Under the pieces are notes generated by a model that was not told the origin of the DNA, did not search any database, and worked only from the letters and a program-made list of their open reading frames with translations. This document shows, one piece after another, positions 26,246 to 34,911 of a stretch of DNA of 64,000 nucleotides. The translations under genes and the position numbers were made by a program. Position 1 is the stretch's first letter, and every line of letters begins with the position of its first letter. Location: positions 1 through 64,000 of the forward strand of contig JBBRND010000022.1 of NCBI GenBank assembly GCA_038230515.1, given 5' to 3'. This DNA is from JAPLDB01 sp038230515 (lineage in GTDB: Bacteria; Bacteroidota; Bacteroidia; AKYH767-A; 2013-40CM-41-45).

Positions 26246-27148
26246 ATCAAGCATCTTATTGTAATTGTAGGTCCGACAGCTGTCGGAAAAACGGCTTTGG
26301 CAATCGTATTGGCAAAGCATTTTAAGACTGAAATTGTTTCTGCTGATTCAAGACAATTTTTTAATGAGATGGGTATCGGTACCGCCAAACCATCAGCATC
26401 ACAGCTTCTGGAATCGAAGCATCATCTTGTAAATTCATTTTCAATCCATGATGAGTACAATGCCGGTTGTTTTGAAAAAGATTCGCTTGAATGTCTTTTA
26501 AAAATATATTCAACGAATGATCTTGCAATTCTTTGTGGTGGTTCCGGTTTGTATGTTGATTTGGTCTGCAATGGTTCTGACGAACTTCCATTAAGAAATC
26601 CGGCTGTTCGTGATGAACTTACAACTTTACACAAAACTTCAGGCATTGTGGCGTTGCAAAAAAAACTAAAAGAACTTGACCCCGAATTTTTTTCTCAAAT
26701 TGATTTGAATAACCCTCACCGTCTTATTCGTGCCCTTGAAGTTTGCATCAGTTCAGGGAAAAAATATTCTGAATTGAGAGAGGGAAAAAAATCAAAACGT
26801 CCGTTTAAAATTATAAAGATCGGTCTGGAAGATGATCGTGAAAAGGTTTACGAGAGAATAAATACGCGTGTGGAGGAGATGATGAAGAACGGTTTGCTGG
26901 AAGAAGCAAAATCCCTTTTTGAATTCCGCCATCTCAACGCTATGCAAACAGTAGGTTACACAGAGCTTTTCAATTTTATTGAGGGAAGAATTTCACTTCA
27001 AGAAGCCGTTGATCAGATTAAGCAACACACGCGGAATTATGCTAAGCGCCAATGGACATGGTTCAAAAAAGACAGAGAGATGAGATGGTTCAAGCCTGAG
27101 CAATCGGAAGCAATTATAGAATATATTTCTTCATATACCGGTACTTAA
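26246..27148 (+). CDS. miaA: tRNA dimethylallyltransferase, apparent ATC start
   Basis: Transfers dimethylallyl to N6 of A37 in tRNAs reading UNN codons. The P-loop GPTAVGKT (residues 9-16 in this reading), substrate motif EIVSADSRQ, LCGGSGLYVDLV and QTVGYTELFNFIEG are all in place, total 300 residues, the normal length. The first ATG/GTG/TTG in frame is TTG at 26297, which would delete the P-loop. Upstream of the P-loop the frame has no canonical start; the reading IKHLIVIVGPTA suggests initiation at ATC 26246 (family consensus M-K-x-L-I-V-I-x-GPT). Either a rare initiator or a base change is involved. Confidence 0.88.
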   Translation: MKHLIVIVGPTAVGKTALAIVLAKHFKTEIVSADSRQFFNEMGIGTAKPSASQLLESKHHLVNSFSIHDEYNAGCFEKDSLECLLKIYSTNDLAILCGGSGLYVDLVCNGSDELPLRNPAVRDELTTLHKTSGIVALQKKLKELDPEFFSQIDLNNPHRLIRALEVCISSGKKYSELREGKKSKRPFKIIKIGLEDDREKVYERINTRVEEMMKNGLLEEAKSLFEFRHLNAMQTVGYTELFNFIEGRISLQEAVDQIKQHTRNYAKRQWTWFKKDREMRWFKPEQSEAIIEYISSYTGT

Positions 27149-27298
27149 CTTTCCGGAATGTAGAAAGGATAGGCGAACCCGGCAGAAGGTTTTCATTGCA
27201 GACTTGGGCATTCTTCACATCATATAAGAAAGAATAGCGCCACCACTACCAGCGAAATAAAATGATAGATGGTAGTGATAAAAAAAATTGCCATGATT

Positions 27299-27436
27299 TC
27301 ATTTCCTTGCCACGGTGCCAAGATCAACCGGGAAATAAAATTCAAGCCAATTGAAGAAGGCAGCCGTAAATGCATTCTGTGCCGGAGATATGCCTGAAGC
27401 TGGATGTCTCCATGTTACAGGATTCCATACAGCCAT
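27299..27436 (-). CDS. small ORF, possible gene remnant
   Basis: A 45-codon minus-strand frame beginning MAVWNPVTWRHPASGISPAQ and ending FPVDLGTVARK. The frame is open a further 22 codons upstream without a better start (..RAFNYFKFLYTGAHN). Composition looks protein-like (aromatic-rich, balanced), but no family is recognised. It sits between convergent miaA and a T9SS gene with no promoter seen. Could be the end of a decayed gene. Confidence 0.25.
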   Translation of the reverse strand: MAVWNPVTWRHPASGISPAQNAFTAAFFNWLEFYFPVDLGTVARK

Positions 27437-27487
27437 GTTGTGCGCTCCGGTATACAAAAACTTGAAGTAATTAAATGCACGATGGTG

Positions 27488-27515
27488 AAGGTAGCATTCA
27501 TATTAATGCTACCTT
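27488..27515. terminator. hairpin downstream of T9SS gene
   Basis: 11-bp perfect stem AAGGTAGCATT / AATGCTACCTT with a 6-nt loop, 24 bp after the stop of the leftward gene at 27539. No clear T run, so termination is plausible but not certain. Confidence 0.5.
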
Positions 27516-27538
27516 AGGATACATAGATAACATACAAA

Positions 27539-29725
27539 TTACTTTATAATTAAAAATCTTTTCGCTGTCTGTTGAGTTTTAGAATATAACTGAAACTGAT
27601 AAACTCCGTTTGATAAATCGCTAACATCAATTTCGGCTTGATTGAAAATTTCTCTCCTCACCATTCTTCCATAAATATCTATAATCCGGTAATTCAAAAT
27701 TGTTTGTTCTGTTGACTTGATTGAAACATTTATCGTTTGCTGTGCAGGACTCGGATAAAGTAAAATGTCATCAGCAGAATATAGTTGTTCAGGTTGATTG
27801 ATGTTTGTTGTTATGCTGTCGTTGTTATTTACAAGATTTGTTGCCTGATAGTAAACCAAAATTGCACTTTCATTTTGTGGTGTTGCACTTCCCCACGGTG
27901 TAACATTTATAACAGGAATATTATTTCCATTTGGAGTTCCATTTGTGTCGGCTGTTTGTCGTCCTACACAAATAATACCTTGTGAACTTTTGTAAACACC
28001 AAACAAATCAGTGTTACTTCCGCCTGCTTGTGTGAGTGTGTCCCACACGCCAACAACAAGCGAAGAATATTTCGGAACATGAAATTGTTCATCATACACT
28101 CTCACAAAACTATTCCATGCACTAAACCCACCGTTGTTTGGCTTAACCATTTTCTGATAAGCGTTTGCAGTGGTTATTGTTCTTCGTCCTACTGCCAACA
28201 CACAGACATCACCATTGCTGCTCACTTTCAAATTATTTTTTGCCATTCTGGTTGTGTTCACATCCGGCCATCCTGTATTCGGGTCAGGCCACCCGTCTAA
28301 GTTCGGGTCAGCATGAGGAGTTCCAAGTGAGCCCGTGCCTTCGGCAAGTTCAGCCATGTATGTTGAATTGGTCAGCACTCCGTTATTCAATTGCAATTTT
28401 CCTAACCACGAAATATGAATGTTGCCTTGTGTGCCTGTAAAATTATTTTGAAAACCGTAAGCACTTCCGTTTGCATTGATGGTATTTCCTTCCCAAAAAT
28501 TTTCTACATTATTTCCGTGACAACGAGCACCAACAACTAATTTATTGTTGGTGTAATCAATTGCAAGTGCATCTACATATTGGTCAGGACTTGAGTTTAC
28601 GGTATCGCCAAGCGGAGTAATTTCATGATATAATCTGCTCCACCATTTTAAACTGCCTGAGGAATCCATTGCAATTACAGCAGGTTCAAAATCAGGTAAG
28701 CCACCATTTGGCAAAACACTTTTAAAATTCATTCCGATATATACATCGTTGTTTCTTCTGTCGATGGTGATGGATGAACCACCGTAAACAGGAGTTGCTG
28801 ATGCAGAGTAGCCGGTATAACCCGGACTAACAGCAGTGGGATTTAAAGGGTCACACGGTGAGTTAAATAAAATATCAAGTGGCCACTTGCCTTTTTTAGT
28901 TCCACCGTTTTCATCCGGTTGAGTAAGATTGTAATCGGTAGTTGTCCATGAACGCAAATCACATCGTCCCCAAATTTTTAATACGATGCCACTGAAACTT
29001 ACTGAATCGATACTGCCTAACGGATTTGCCGATGCCGGTGTTCCTTTCCATTCAGTTCCGTTGGTTAGCCAATGCGTTCTCCAATTTTCAATAATGGTTC
29101 GTTGTCCGTTTTGATTTAAACAATAGATGGCACTCCAGTCGTAGCCGTATGCCTCGCCACCGATATAATAAACTTTCCCATCACTCGTAACATCCCATGG
29201 TTGTGTATCTTTCGCAATTGATTTTGCCCACACCGCATTAACCCACGAAAGCGAAGTTGGAATACCATTGATAAAGTTGTGGTCAAGTTTTGCAATGACA
29301 TAACCTCCATTGTTCGGGTCGGTGTCGGAAGTGTTGCAACTAATAAATAAATCTCCTGTTGGAGAATAGGGTTGTGAATTTGTTTTGATGAAACGAATGT
29401 CTTCAACAGCACCTTGCGGAAAATGCACTACTTGTAAAATGGTTTGCAAGTCGTTTGAGAGATGCAAAATGAAACCATACTTGTTTGTGCCAAGTGCATT
29501 TGGAATAGTTGCCGAGTAAGTAAGTTGTGTTTCAGGTGCTGCACCTGTCCATGTAAGATTGTCAGCATAACCAACTACTAAAAAACTTCCATCGGTAATT
29601 TGCATCACGTCATAAAAAGTTTCTTTGCCTGTGCCTCCTGCATAAGTTACAATGTTGGTTTGTGCAAATACAGAGAAAGAAAACAAAGTTGAAGTTAATA
29701 GTAAAATTGATTTCCTCGTTTTAAT
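27539..29725 (-). CDS. large secreted protein with T9SS sorting domain, apparent ATT start
   Basis: About 728 residues. Read from a TTG at 29686 the protein starts inside its signal peptide (FSFSVFAQ). In frame upstream there is a perfect signal-peptide continuation, KTRKSILLLTSTLFSFSVFAQ, preceded only by ATT codons (29725 and 29728) and then a TAA stop, so initiation at ATT is implied. A -7-like element at 29755-29762 fits that start. The body contains repeated YITGG/YVIAKLD-type segments of beta-propeller character and a tail IYPSPAQQTINVSI...GVYQFQLYSK typical of type A Por sorting domains. Surface or secreted protein; function unknown. Confidence 0.8.
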   Translation of the reverse strand: MKTRKSILLLTSTLFSFSVFAQTNIVTYAGGTGKETFYDVMQITDGSFLVVGYADNLTWTGAAPETQLTYSATIPNALGTNKYGFILHLSNDLQTILQVVHFPQGAVEDIRFIKTNSQPYSPTGDLFISCNTSDTDPNNGGYVIAKLDHNFINGIPTSLSWVNAVWAKSIAKDTQPWDVTSDGKVYYIGGEAYGYDWSAIYCLNQNGQRTIIENWRTHWLTNGTEWKGTPASANPLGSIDSVSFSGIVLKIWGRCDLRSWTTTDYNLTQPDENGGTKKGKWPLDILFNSPCDPLNPTAVSPGYTGYSASATPVYGGSSITIDRRNNDVYIGMNFKSVLPNGGLPDFEPAVIAMDSSGSLKWWSRLYHEITPLGDTVNSSPDQYVDALAIDYTNNKLVVGARCHGNNVENFWEGNTINANGSAYGFQNNFTGTQGNIHISWLGKLQLNNGVLTNSTYMAELAEGTGSLGTPHADPNLDGWPDPNTGWPDVNTTRMAKNNLKVSSNGDVCVLAVGRRTITTANAYQKMVKPNNGGFSAWNSFVRVYDEQFHVPKYSSLVVGVWDTLTQAGGSNTDLFGVYKSSQGIICVGRQTADTNGTPNGNNIPVINVTPWGSATPQNESAILVYYQATNLVNNNDSITTNINQPEQLYSADDILLYPSPAQQTINVSIKSTEQTILNYRIIDIYGRMVRREIFNQAEIDVSDLSNGVYQFQLYSKTQQTAKRFLIIK

Positions 29726-29754
29726 AATTGCTTTTTATTGATGATTATAGAAGC

Positions 29755-29762
29755 TAAAAGTA
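29755..29762 (-). promoter_or_regulatory. -7-like element (TACTTTTA on minus strand)
   Basis: 7 of 8 match; start near 29749, leader about 21-24 nt to the ATT codons. Confidence 0.4.
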
Positions 29763-30134
29763 GAGATTAAAGTCGTCATAGTGTTACGAAGAATGGTATT
29801 TGCGCGAAGGATAGCAAACACGACTTGTACCAACCTTGCACAACTGCCACGTCTGCGCTAAAGCTACGGGAGATAAATTTTAAAATGAAAGGATTAACTT
29901 GCACACACTTTACTCACTTCTTTTTTTATTTTTTCTTTAAGGTGTTCGTGATACGCTGCGCTTGATTCATTAACCTATACAAACCACTACGGTTCAACTT
30001 GTCCACCGTAGCCTTTTTCATCCACTGTAGCTTTAGCGAAGGTGAAAGCGAAGGTGGATAACACAGAATCTTTTTGTTATGCGCTCGCCAAGTCTGTCGT
30101 AGATGTGTATTGTCAAGTTCGCAATACTGTTTGT
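29763..30134. other. intergenic stretch with inverted and palindromic repeats
   Basis: No gene supported. CGCTAAAGCTAC (29856-29867) and its complement GTAGCTTTAGCG (30027-30038) form a 12-bp inverted repeat 160 bp apart. A local palindrome TCCACC..GGTGGA encloses two GTAGC/CGAAGG modules near 30002-30058, in the style of short dispersed palindromes of this phylum. A 70-codon minus frame runs through it, but its sequence is just the translated palindrome. Confidence 0.45.
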
Positions 30135-31442
30135 TCATTGCACGATAAGTTTCTCAACGAATTGTTTTTCTCCGTCACATACTTTCACAAAGAAAATGCC
30201 TGATGGAAATTTGTTGTTGATTGTTTGTTGCTTGCCGATGATTTCTGTTGAATAAACTTTCTCCCCAAGTACATTGTAGATTTCTACTAGCGCATTTTTA
30301 ATTTCGGAGATTGGTTTGATGGTGAAAGTTGATAAGGTAGGGTTGGGAAATATTTCGAATTGCTGATTGGTGATTTCGTATTGCGGAACATCAGTCAGTG
30401 GGCTTGCATAACCCATGCTGTCCGTCTTTATTATGTATAAATATGTATTCGAAGAATTATTTGTAAGTGCGTTTATAATAAATCCTCCATCCGTTGTTTG
30501 CTCTAAATAATTTGGACCCGCACTTCCTATACCTGCGAACCGCTGACTCCATGTAATGTTTAAGTTGTTGTCAAGTTTGAAAAGATAAATTGCACTGTCA
30601 GACACTTCAGTTCCTATTGCAGCATATCCGCCATCTCTTGTACCTTGAATAGAAACAAAAGAACCTGCATTATATTGTCGTGAATAAAGTGTGTCGCATG
30701 TGCTATGATTTATTTTGCTAATCCACTTGTATGGATAATATATACCCGCAACTACATAGTCACTATCAAGTCCTTCGGCAATTGAATAAGGAGTCATTAC
30801 AGCATGCGGCACTGTGTCTTGATAATAAGTATTGCAAATCAAATTATTTGCGGTATCAAATTTTGTAATAAAAGTTTCGTAAGAATACTCTCCGTAATCC
30901 AAAGAAAGTAAATCTGCATTCATTAAAAATATTGATGTAGCGCCAGAGCCCGTTTGTCTTGTCCATAAATGATTTCCGCTTGTATCAACTTTTTCATAGT
31001 AGGACATGTTGGTTATTCCGTATGTGTTATCAAAAATTGTAAAGAGGTAATTGCCGTCAGTTGCAATTTGCGCCTGATAAGAGTTTGAACCGTTATAACT
31101 GGTAGGATAATGTTTTATCCAAAGAGTATCTCCGTTTAAATCAGTTTCAGCAATTGCAGCATCAGAGGGATAAATGCCGTTAAAGTGTTCGCCTCCGATG
31201 ATGTATTTATTATTTACTTGTTTGCTTACACAATAAACAATAAATGGGAAATTTTTTGTCCATTGAATATTACCATAGGCATCTAACTTCAAAAGGTTGC
31301 CACCTGTTGTGATGTATCCACCATCAGGTGTTTGATGAATTACAGTACCCAAAGAAAGATTATAAATTCTTTGAAAAGTTATCTGCGCAAAAGAATTGGT
31401 AATAAGAAGAAAGAGGATTAAGTTCAGTAGATAATTTTTCAT
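30135..31442 (-). CDS. secreted protein with T9SS sorting domain
   Basis: 435 residues: signal peptide 1-19 (LILFLLITNSFAQ), then WD/propeller-like repeats of the form DGGYITTGGNLLKLDAYGNIQW (around 40, 110, 270, 300), as in numerous Bacteroidota surface proteins, and a C-terminal type A sorting domain (FEIFPNPTLSTFTI ... FPSGIFFVKVCDGEKQFVEKLIVQ). Function unknown. Shares the blade pattern with the larger protein at 43210. Confidence 0.8.
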   Translation of the reverse strand: MKNYLLNLILFLLITNSFAQITFQRIYNLSLGTVIHQTPDGGYITTGGNLLKLDAYGNIQWTKNFPFIVYCVSKQVNNKYIIGGEHFNGIYPSDAAIAETDLNGDTLWIKHYPTSYNGSNSYQAQIATDGNYLFTIFDNTYGITNMSYYEKVDTSGNHLWTRQTGSGATSIFLMNADLLSLDYGEYSYETFITKFDTANNLICNTYYQDTVPHAVMTPYSIAEGLDSDYVVAGIYYPYKWISKINHSTCDTLYSRQYNAGSFVSIQGTRDGGYAAIGTEVSDSAIYLFKLDNNLNITWSQRFAGIGSAGPNYLEQTTDGGFIINALTNNSSNTYLYIIKTDSMGYASPLTDVPQYEITNQQFEIFPNPTLSTFTIKPISEIKNALVEIYNVLGEKVYSTEIIGKQQTINNKFPSGIFFVKVCDGEKQFVEKLIVQ

Positions 31443-31458
31443 TTTGGTTTTAGTTTGT

Positions 31459-31466
31459 CAAAGTTA
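31459..31466 (-). promoter_or_regulatory. -7 element (TAACTTTG)
   Basis: Perfect TAnnTTTG on the minus strand; predicted leader of about 11 nt to the ATG at 31442. Confidence 0.6.
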
Positions 31467-31658
31467 ATTTCTTGCAGTCAGTTGAAGTCGTTGTGTCGCC
31501 CAAGCATAACTACACAGCATTTTAATATCCGTAACAAATCTACTTTTTATTTCGCTTTTCCAACACACGGGGTTTGGATAAACGAAACTCCGCCTCATTG
31601 CTTTTTTTAAAAACAGAGCCGAAAAGTAAAAAATAATTTCACTGCTTCCAAATCAAGG

Positions 31659-31795
31659 ATTCAAGTGCCGTCAGATGCTGTTCTATTGCCGGTGTGTTCT
31701 TCGCCTGATGTTTTATTTCAGTTCTCTCCACCCGCAAAAGCAATCGCGCGCCTGTCCCGTTTTTACGGGAAAGAACTGGCATCACAACAACTCAT
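31659..31795 (+). repeat. array-flanking element, copy A
   Basis: Starts ATTCAAGTGCCGTCAGATGC and ends near GAACTGGCATCACA. It aligns without gaps to copy B (32220) over the first ~65 bp, then keeps a stem: ATTTCAGTTCT pairs with AGAACTGGCAT (9-10 of 11 pairs). Copy A carries an extra internal hairpin CCCGT-tttt-ACGGG. Not protein coding as far as I can see; an 80-codon frame across it has no family. Confidence 0.65.
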
Positions 31796-31892
31796 CGCTT
31801 ACCGGCAAAGTCGCTACAGCAAGGGGTTTAAGAAGTTCAGCAAAAAAATAATTTGTGCAACTAACTATAGGTCTTTGATGGCTAGCAAAAGG

Positions 31893-32081
31893 GTTTTTGT
31901 TCACTGACAAAAAGATTTTCGTCAGTGAAAAAGAGATTTTCTTCTATGAAAAAAAGATTTTCTTCTATGGAAAAATAATTTTCTTCTATGAAAAAAAGAT
32001 TTTCTTCAATGGAAAAAAGAATTTCGTCAATGAAAAAAAGATTTTCTTCTATGAAAAAAAGGTTTTGCTCATTAACAAAAA
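31893..32081. repeat. 21-bp tandem repeat array 4
   Basis: Nine units start at 31893, 31914, 31935, 31956, 31977, 31998, 32019, 32040 and 32061, exactly 21 bp apart. Consensus GATTTTCTTCTATGAAAAAAA with a TTTTC/GAAAA dyad. Open as heptads on both strands (KKIFFYE on +, NLFFIEE on -). Flanked by the two copies of the element at 31659 and 32220; lies between two leftward genes. Confidence 0.95.
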
Positions 32082-32157
32082 CGAAGCAATGTGCGAAATA
32101 ACGCTCCTTTTGCACAAATCCTTTCAGTGTTGGCTTGCCTTCCGCGATTCTTGTGCG

Positions 32158-32219
32158 CGAGCAAGTCCCCTCTGTGTGTTAGCAAGGCCCGTAAGAGAGA
32201 GGGGATTTAGGGGTGTGTC
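32158..32219. repeat. REP-like palindromic sequence
   Basis: AGTCCCCTCTGTG ... AGAGAGGGGATTTAGGGG: complementary CCCCTCT / AGAGGGG arms about 25 bp apart, leading directly into copy B. The wording GAGAGGGGATTTAGGGGTGTG belongs to a short palindrome type common between genes in this phylum (recalled, not searched). Confidence 0.5.
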
Positions 32220-32333
32220 ATTCAGGTGCCACCTGGTGTTGTGCTATTGCCGGTTTGTGGTTCATATTGATGTTTCATGTCAGTTCTCACTGTCCGCAAA
32301 AACCATGACGCGAAGAACTGACATCACAGGAAA
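32220..32333 (+). repeat. array-flanking element, copy B
   Basis: Starts ATTCAGGTGCCACCTGGTGT, shares CTATTGCCGGT and TGATGTTT with copy A, and has the perfect 11-bp stem ATGTCAGTTCT / AGAACTGACAT (about 32277-32323). Relative to copy A the loop is shorter. Two copies in the same orientation bracket array 4. Confidence 0.65.
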
Positions 32334-32439
32334 ACTACACTCAGCTACCTGAACACCGATAAAAAAGCACCTTCTTTCCTGTAAAGGAGCCCAGGTTTAC
32401 ATCTGCATACGTTGCACTACCTGGGAAGGGTAGTAAGAG

Positions 32440-33678
32440 TTATTTGAATTTAAAAGCCATCGTTACTATATCCGCAAGAAGGCCGGTACCGGTGTTTCTT
32501 ATGTAATGCCCATATCTGAATTCAAATGAATTAAAATACTTGATATGTAACACTCCTTTTGAAGGAACTATTCGTATTCCCATCCCAATAAAATGACTGG
32601 TAAATCCGGAAAGATCATAGTCGCTGGTGTAATAGGTTTCACCTGGACTGTGCTTATTTATCGGAGCAAAATAAGTTATTCCGCTTTGCGAATTAAATCT
32701 GTAATATGGAATTAATGAATAAAAAGCAGATAGCTTAATTGGTATTTCAATGCTTGCAGTATGAGCAGTGTTTCCCCAATTATCATGATAAATTCTGTAG
32801 AAGGAACGGATGACAAAACGATCGCCTAGAAAATAATTTACTCTTAACCCGGCCGCAATCTTAAGTCTTTTGTCAGGCAGTTTCTCAACCCTCTCTTCCC
32901 CGTCATTGAGGTAAACCCTTTGGTAGAGTGTGGTCAATTGCCCCTGCATGTAAGAAGGATCAAAGATGAGGGCAACCTGCATTCTTTTATTTACAACTTG
33001 CGATAAAGTAAATGTTGCCTGAAAGGAATTTCTCGGCTTGGTGTCCACCGGCAAACTGTCTCTTTGCGATCCGCTACCATAACCTACCGGTCGAAGTTCA
33101 AAAGGATAAATAACAGTCCATTGGTCGAGGAACGCAAGCAACTTGATTCCAAATTCGCGGTTATAATTTTTAGAGGATTTTGAAAAACTAAGGTTCAATC
33201 CTTTTGAGGAATAATCGTATTCATGCGAATAAGATATGCCTGCTCCGTAATTTAAATGTCTTTTATCGTTTTGAACACTCCATGAAAGCGAGGGATAAAC
33301 GCGGACATCATGCCTGGATGGACCGCTTAGTTGGTAAGAACCATTGCGTTCCTTAACGGGAAATGGATTAATATTATCTGAAGAAGCCGAAGTATAATAA
33401 TCAATTCCACATTCTAAAGACAGGTGATGCGTGTTACCGGTTACATTTAATTTAGATACTTTAAGCTCGAGTGTATTTGCAATGTCAGTAAGTGCTTCGG
33501 TTCCGATACCACCTGTTACAGCAGAGTTATTTCCATTTTGCTGATAATACCCTGAAACAAAATTTACTTCTTCTACTTTTAATTTTCTTGCTTTATAGCT
33601 TGAAGAATCTGTTGTTTGGGCGAATGAAACAGCCAGATTAAAATAGAGGGCCATTATTCCCAACGGAATTTTTCTCAT
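32440..33678 (-). CDS. DUF3570 domain outer-membrane protein
   Basis: 412 residues with signal peptide (GIMALYFNLAVSFAQ), the conserved NSAVTGGIGTEALTD segment near residue 50 and a long run of amphipathic strands ending in MAFKFK, as expected for an outer-membrane barrel. Last gene of the thioredoxin-apbE-DUF4266-DUF3570 operon (37 bp after DUF4266). Families DUF3570 and DUF4266 almost always travel together with ApbE, suggesting a redox-linked envelope complex; no activity has been assigned that I know of. Confidence 0.85.
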   Translation of the reverse strand: MRKIPLGIMALYFNLAVSFAQTTDSSSYKARKLKVEEVNFVSGYYQQNGNNSAVTGGIGTEALTDIANTLELKVSKLNVTGNTHHLSLECGIDYYTSASSDNINPFPVKERNGSYQLSGPSRHDVRVYPSLSWSVQNDKRHLNYGAGISYSHEYDYSSKGLNLSFSKSSKNYNREFGIKLLAFLDQWTVIYPFELRPVGYGSGSQRDSLPVDTKPRNSFQATFTLSQVVNKRMQVALIFDPSYMQGQLTTLYQRVYLNDGEERVEKLPDKRLKIAAGLRVNYFLGDRFVIRSFYRIYHDNWGNTAHTASIEIPIKLSAFYSLIPYYRFNSQSGITYFAPINKHSPGETYYTSDYDLSGFTSHFIGMGIRIVPSKGVLHIKYFNSFEFRYGHYIRNTGTGLLADIVTMAFKFK

Positions 33679-33715
33679 ACTATTAAATGGGTTAATTTTT
33701 TTTTAAGCTGAGCAA

Positions 33716-33946
33716 TTAATTACAACCGCAGCCACCACCGCTCTTACCACCATTTGCTCCTGAACCACCTTCGCGGTATAATTGAAAACTTTGCTCAAAC
33801 TTCTCTGACTTTCTCGCTGAAAGTTCCATATCTGCATCATTCAAATACATCTTCTGATAGGGCTTTACAACTGCACAGGAACCGCAAACAAAGCCAAGAA
33901 ATGGAATCAATAATAATATTCTGTATTTTGAAATTACGCGTTTCAT
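33716..33946 (-). CDS. DUF4266 small lipoprotein
   Basis: 76 residues. Signal peptide with lipobox GSCAV (Cys about 24), then VKPYQKMYLNDADM and the terminal SGGGCGCN, all family hallmarks. The glycine-rich tail with CGC could ligate a metal or be modified. Start overlaps the apbE stop by 4 bp (translational coupling). The family has only been seen with DUF3570 and ApbE partners in my knowledge. Confidence 0.88.
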   Translation of the reverse strand: MKRVISKYRILLLIPFLGFVCGSCAVVKPYQKMYLNDADMELSARKSEKFEQSFQLYREGGSGANGGKSGGGCGCN

Positions 33947-34911
33947 TGTTCTGATATTTTTATATTTTTAGACGTGAAGAGCCGGTCATTCTCATCAATA
34001 ATTATGCAGGCAATGTTTCTCATTTGATTAATCAAATCAAGTCCGACTCTTATTCCCATCACCATTACAGGAGTTGCCATTGCATCTGCAAGTTCTGCAT
34101 TCTTAGTAATGATGGTGACACTTTTAATACCTTCGACAGGGAAACCTGTTTTAGGATTTATGGTATGCGAATATTGCTTTCCGTCAATCACAGCAAACTT
34201 TTCATAATTGCCGGAAGTGGCAATTGCCATGTTGCTTATTTTAAGAAATGAGAAAGGTGTATTTTTTGTGTGCGGATCTGCAATTCCTATCGTCCATTCA
34301 TTTCCGTTGGGCTGCAGTCCCCAGGTAATTAAATCGCCAGAAGCATTTACAACTCCGCTCTTCACTCCTTTTTGTTCCAAAAGAATTCTTGCTTTGTCTG
34401 CTGCATAACCTTTTCCGATGCCGCCAAAGTTAATTCTCATTCCTTTTTCTTTCAGATAAACTGTCGTTTGGGTTTCATCCAGTATCACATTCCGGTAATT
34501 AATTAACCGTATCATTTGCCGGGCAGGTTCCCTATCAGGAAGTGAAGTCATGTGGGCATCAAAATTCCAAAATCGTTTGTCAATGGAACCGTACGTAATA
34601 TCAAAAGCCCCCTGTGTGAGTTTGGAAATCTTTAAAGAACGTTGAATTAAATCAAACATTTCTTTTTCAACTTTAACAGGTTTAATTCCTGCATTGAAAT
34701 TTATCTCTTGTGCCTGGCTCTCATCATTAAAGGTGGTGAGCAGCTTTTCAATTCTGCTGATTTCATTTATTGCATCATCAATCCGATCCTCTGCCCATAA
34801 ATCATCATCACTCACTACGCTTATCTCAAAGCGATTTCCCATCAGCCGGACAATCTTCTGATGGGTTGTTGCTTCGCGTACCATTGTTTCATTTTGAAGC
34901 ACTGGAAACAT
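33943..34911 (-). CDS. apbE: FAD:protein FMN transferase
   Basis: ApbE attaches FMN covalently to a Thr/Ser of target proteins, using FAD and Mg. 322 residues with RLMGNRFEISV, GIGKGYAADKA (about 173), VNASGDLITWG, HTINPKTGFP and the C-terminal AELADAMATPVMVMG. No signal peptide or lipobox is visible at the N-terminus, which is unusual because ApbE normally works outside the cytoplasmic membrane. Start may instead be the internal Met at 34884, which avoids the 23-bp overlap with the thioredoxin gene. No clear D-x-x-S/T-G-A-T flavinylation motif is seen in the operon partners. Confidence 0.92.
   Translation of the reverse strand: MFPVLQNETMVREATTHQKIVRLMGNRFEISVVSDDDLWAEDRIDDAINEISRIEKLLTTFNDESQAQEINFNAGIKPVKVEKEMFDLIQRSLKISKLTQGAFDITYGSIDKRFWNFDAHMTSLPDREPARQMIRLINYRNVILDETQTTVYLKEKGMRINFGGIGKGYAADKARILLEQKGVKSGVVNASGDLITWGLQPNGNEWTIGIADPHTKNTPFSFLKISNMAIATSGNYEKFAVIDGKQYSHTINPKTGFPVEGIKSVTIITKNAELADAMATPVMVMGIRVGLDLINQMRNIACIIIDENDRLFTSKNIKISEQ

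Noticed and set aside
29926..30138. 70-codon minus-strand ORF
   Set aside because: It translates the palindromic spacer and overlaps the stop of the T9SS gene; no start signal or family.
31665..31907. 80-codon ORF between T9SS gene and array 4
   Set aside because: It is a translation of the structured repeat copy A; copy B in the same frame gives an unrelated reading with different stops.
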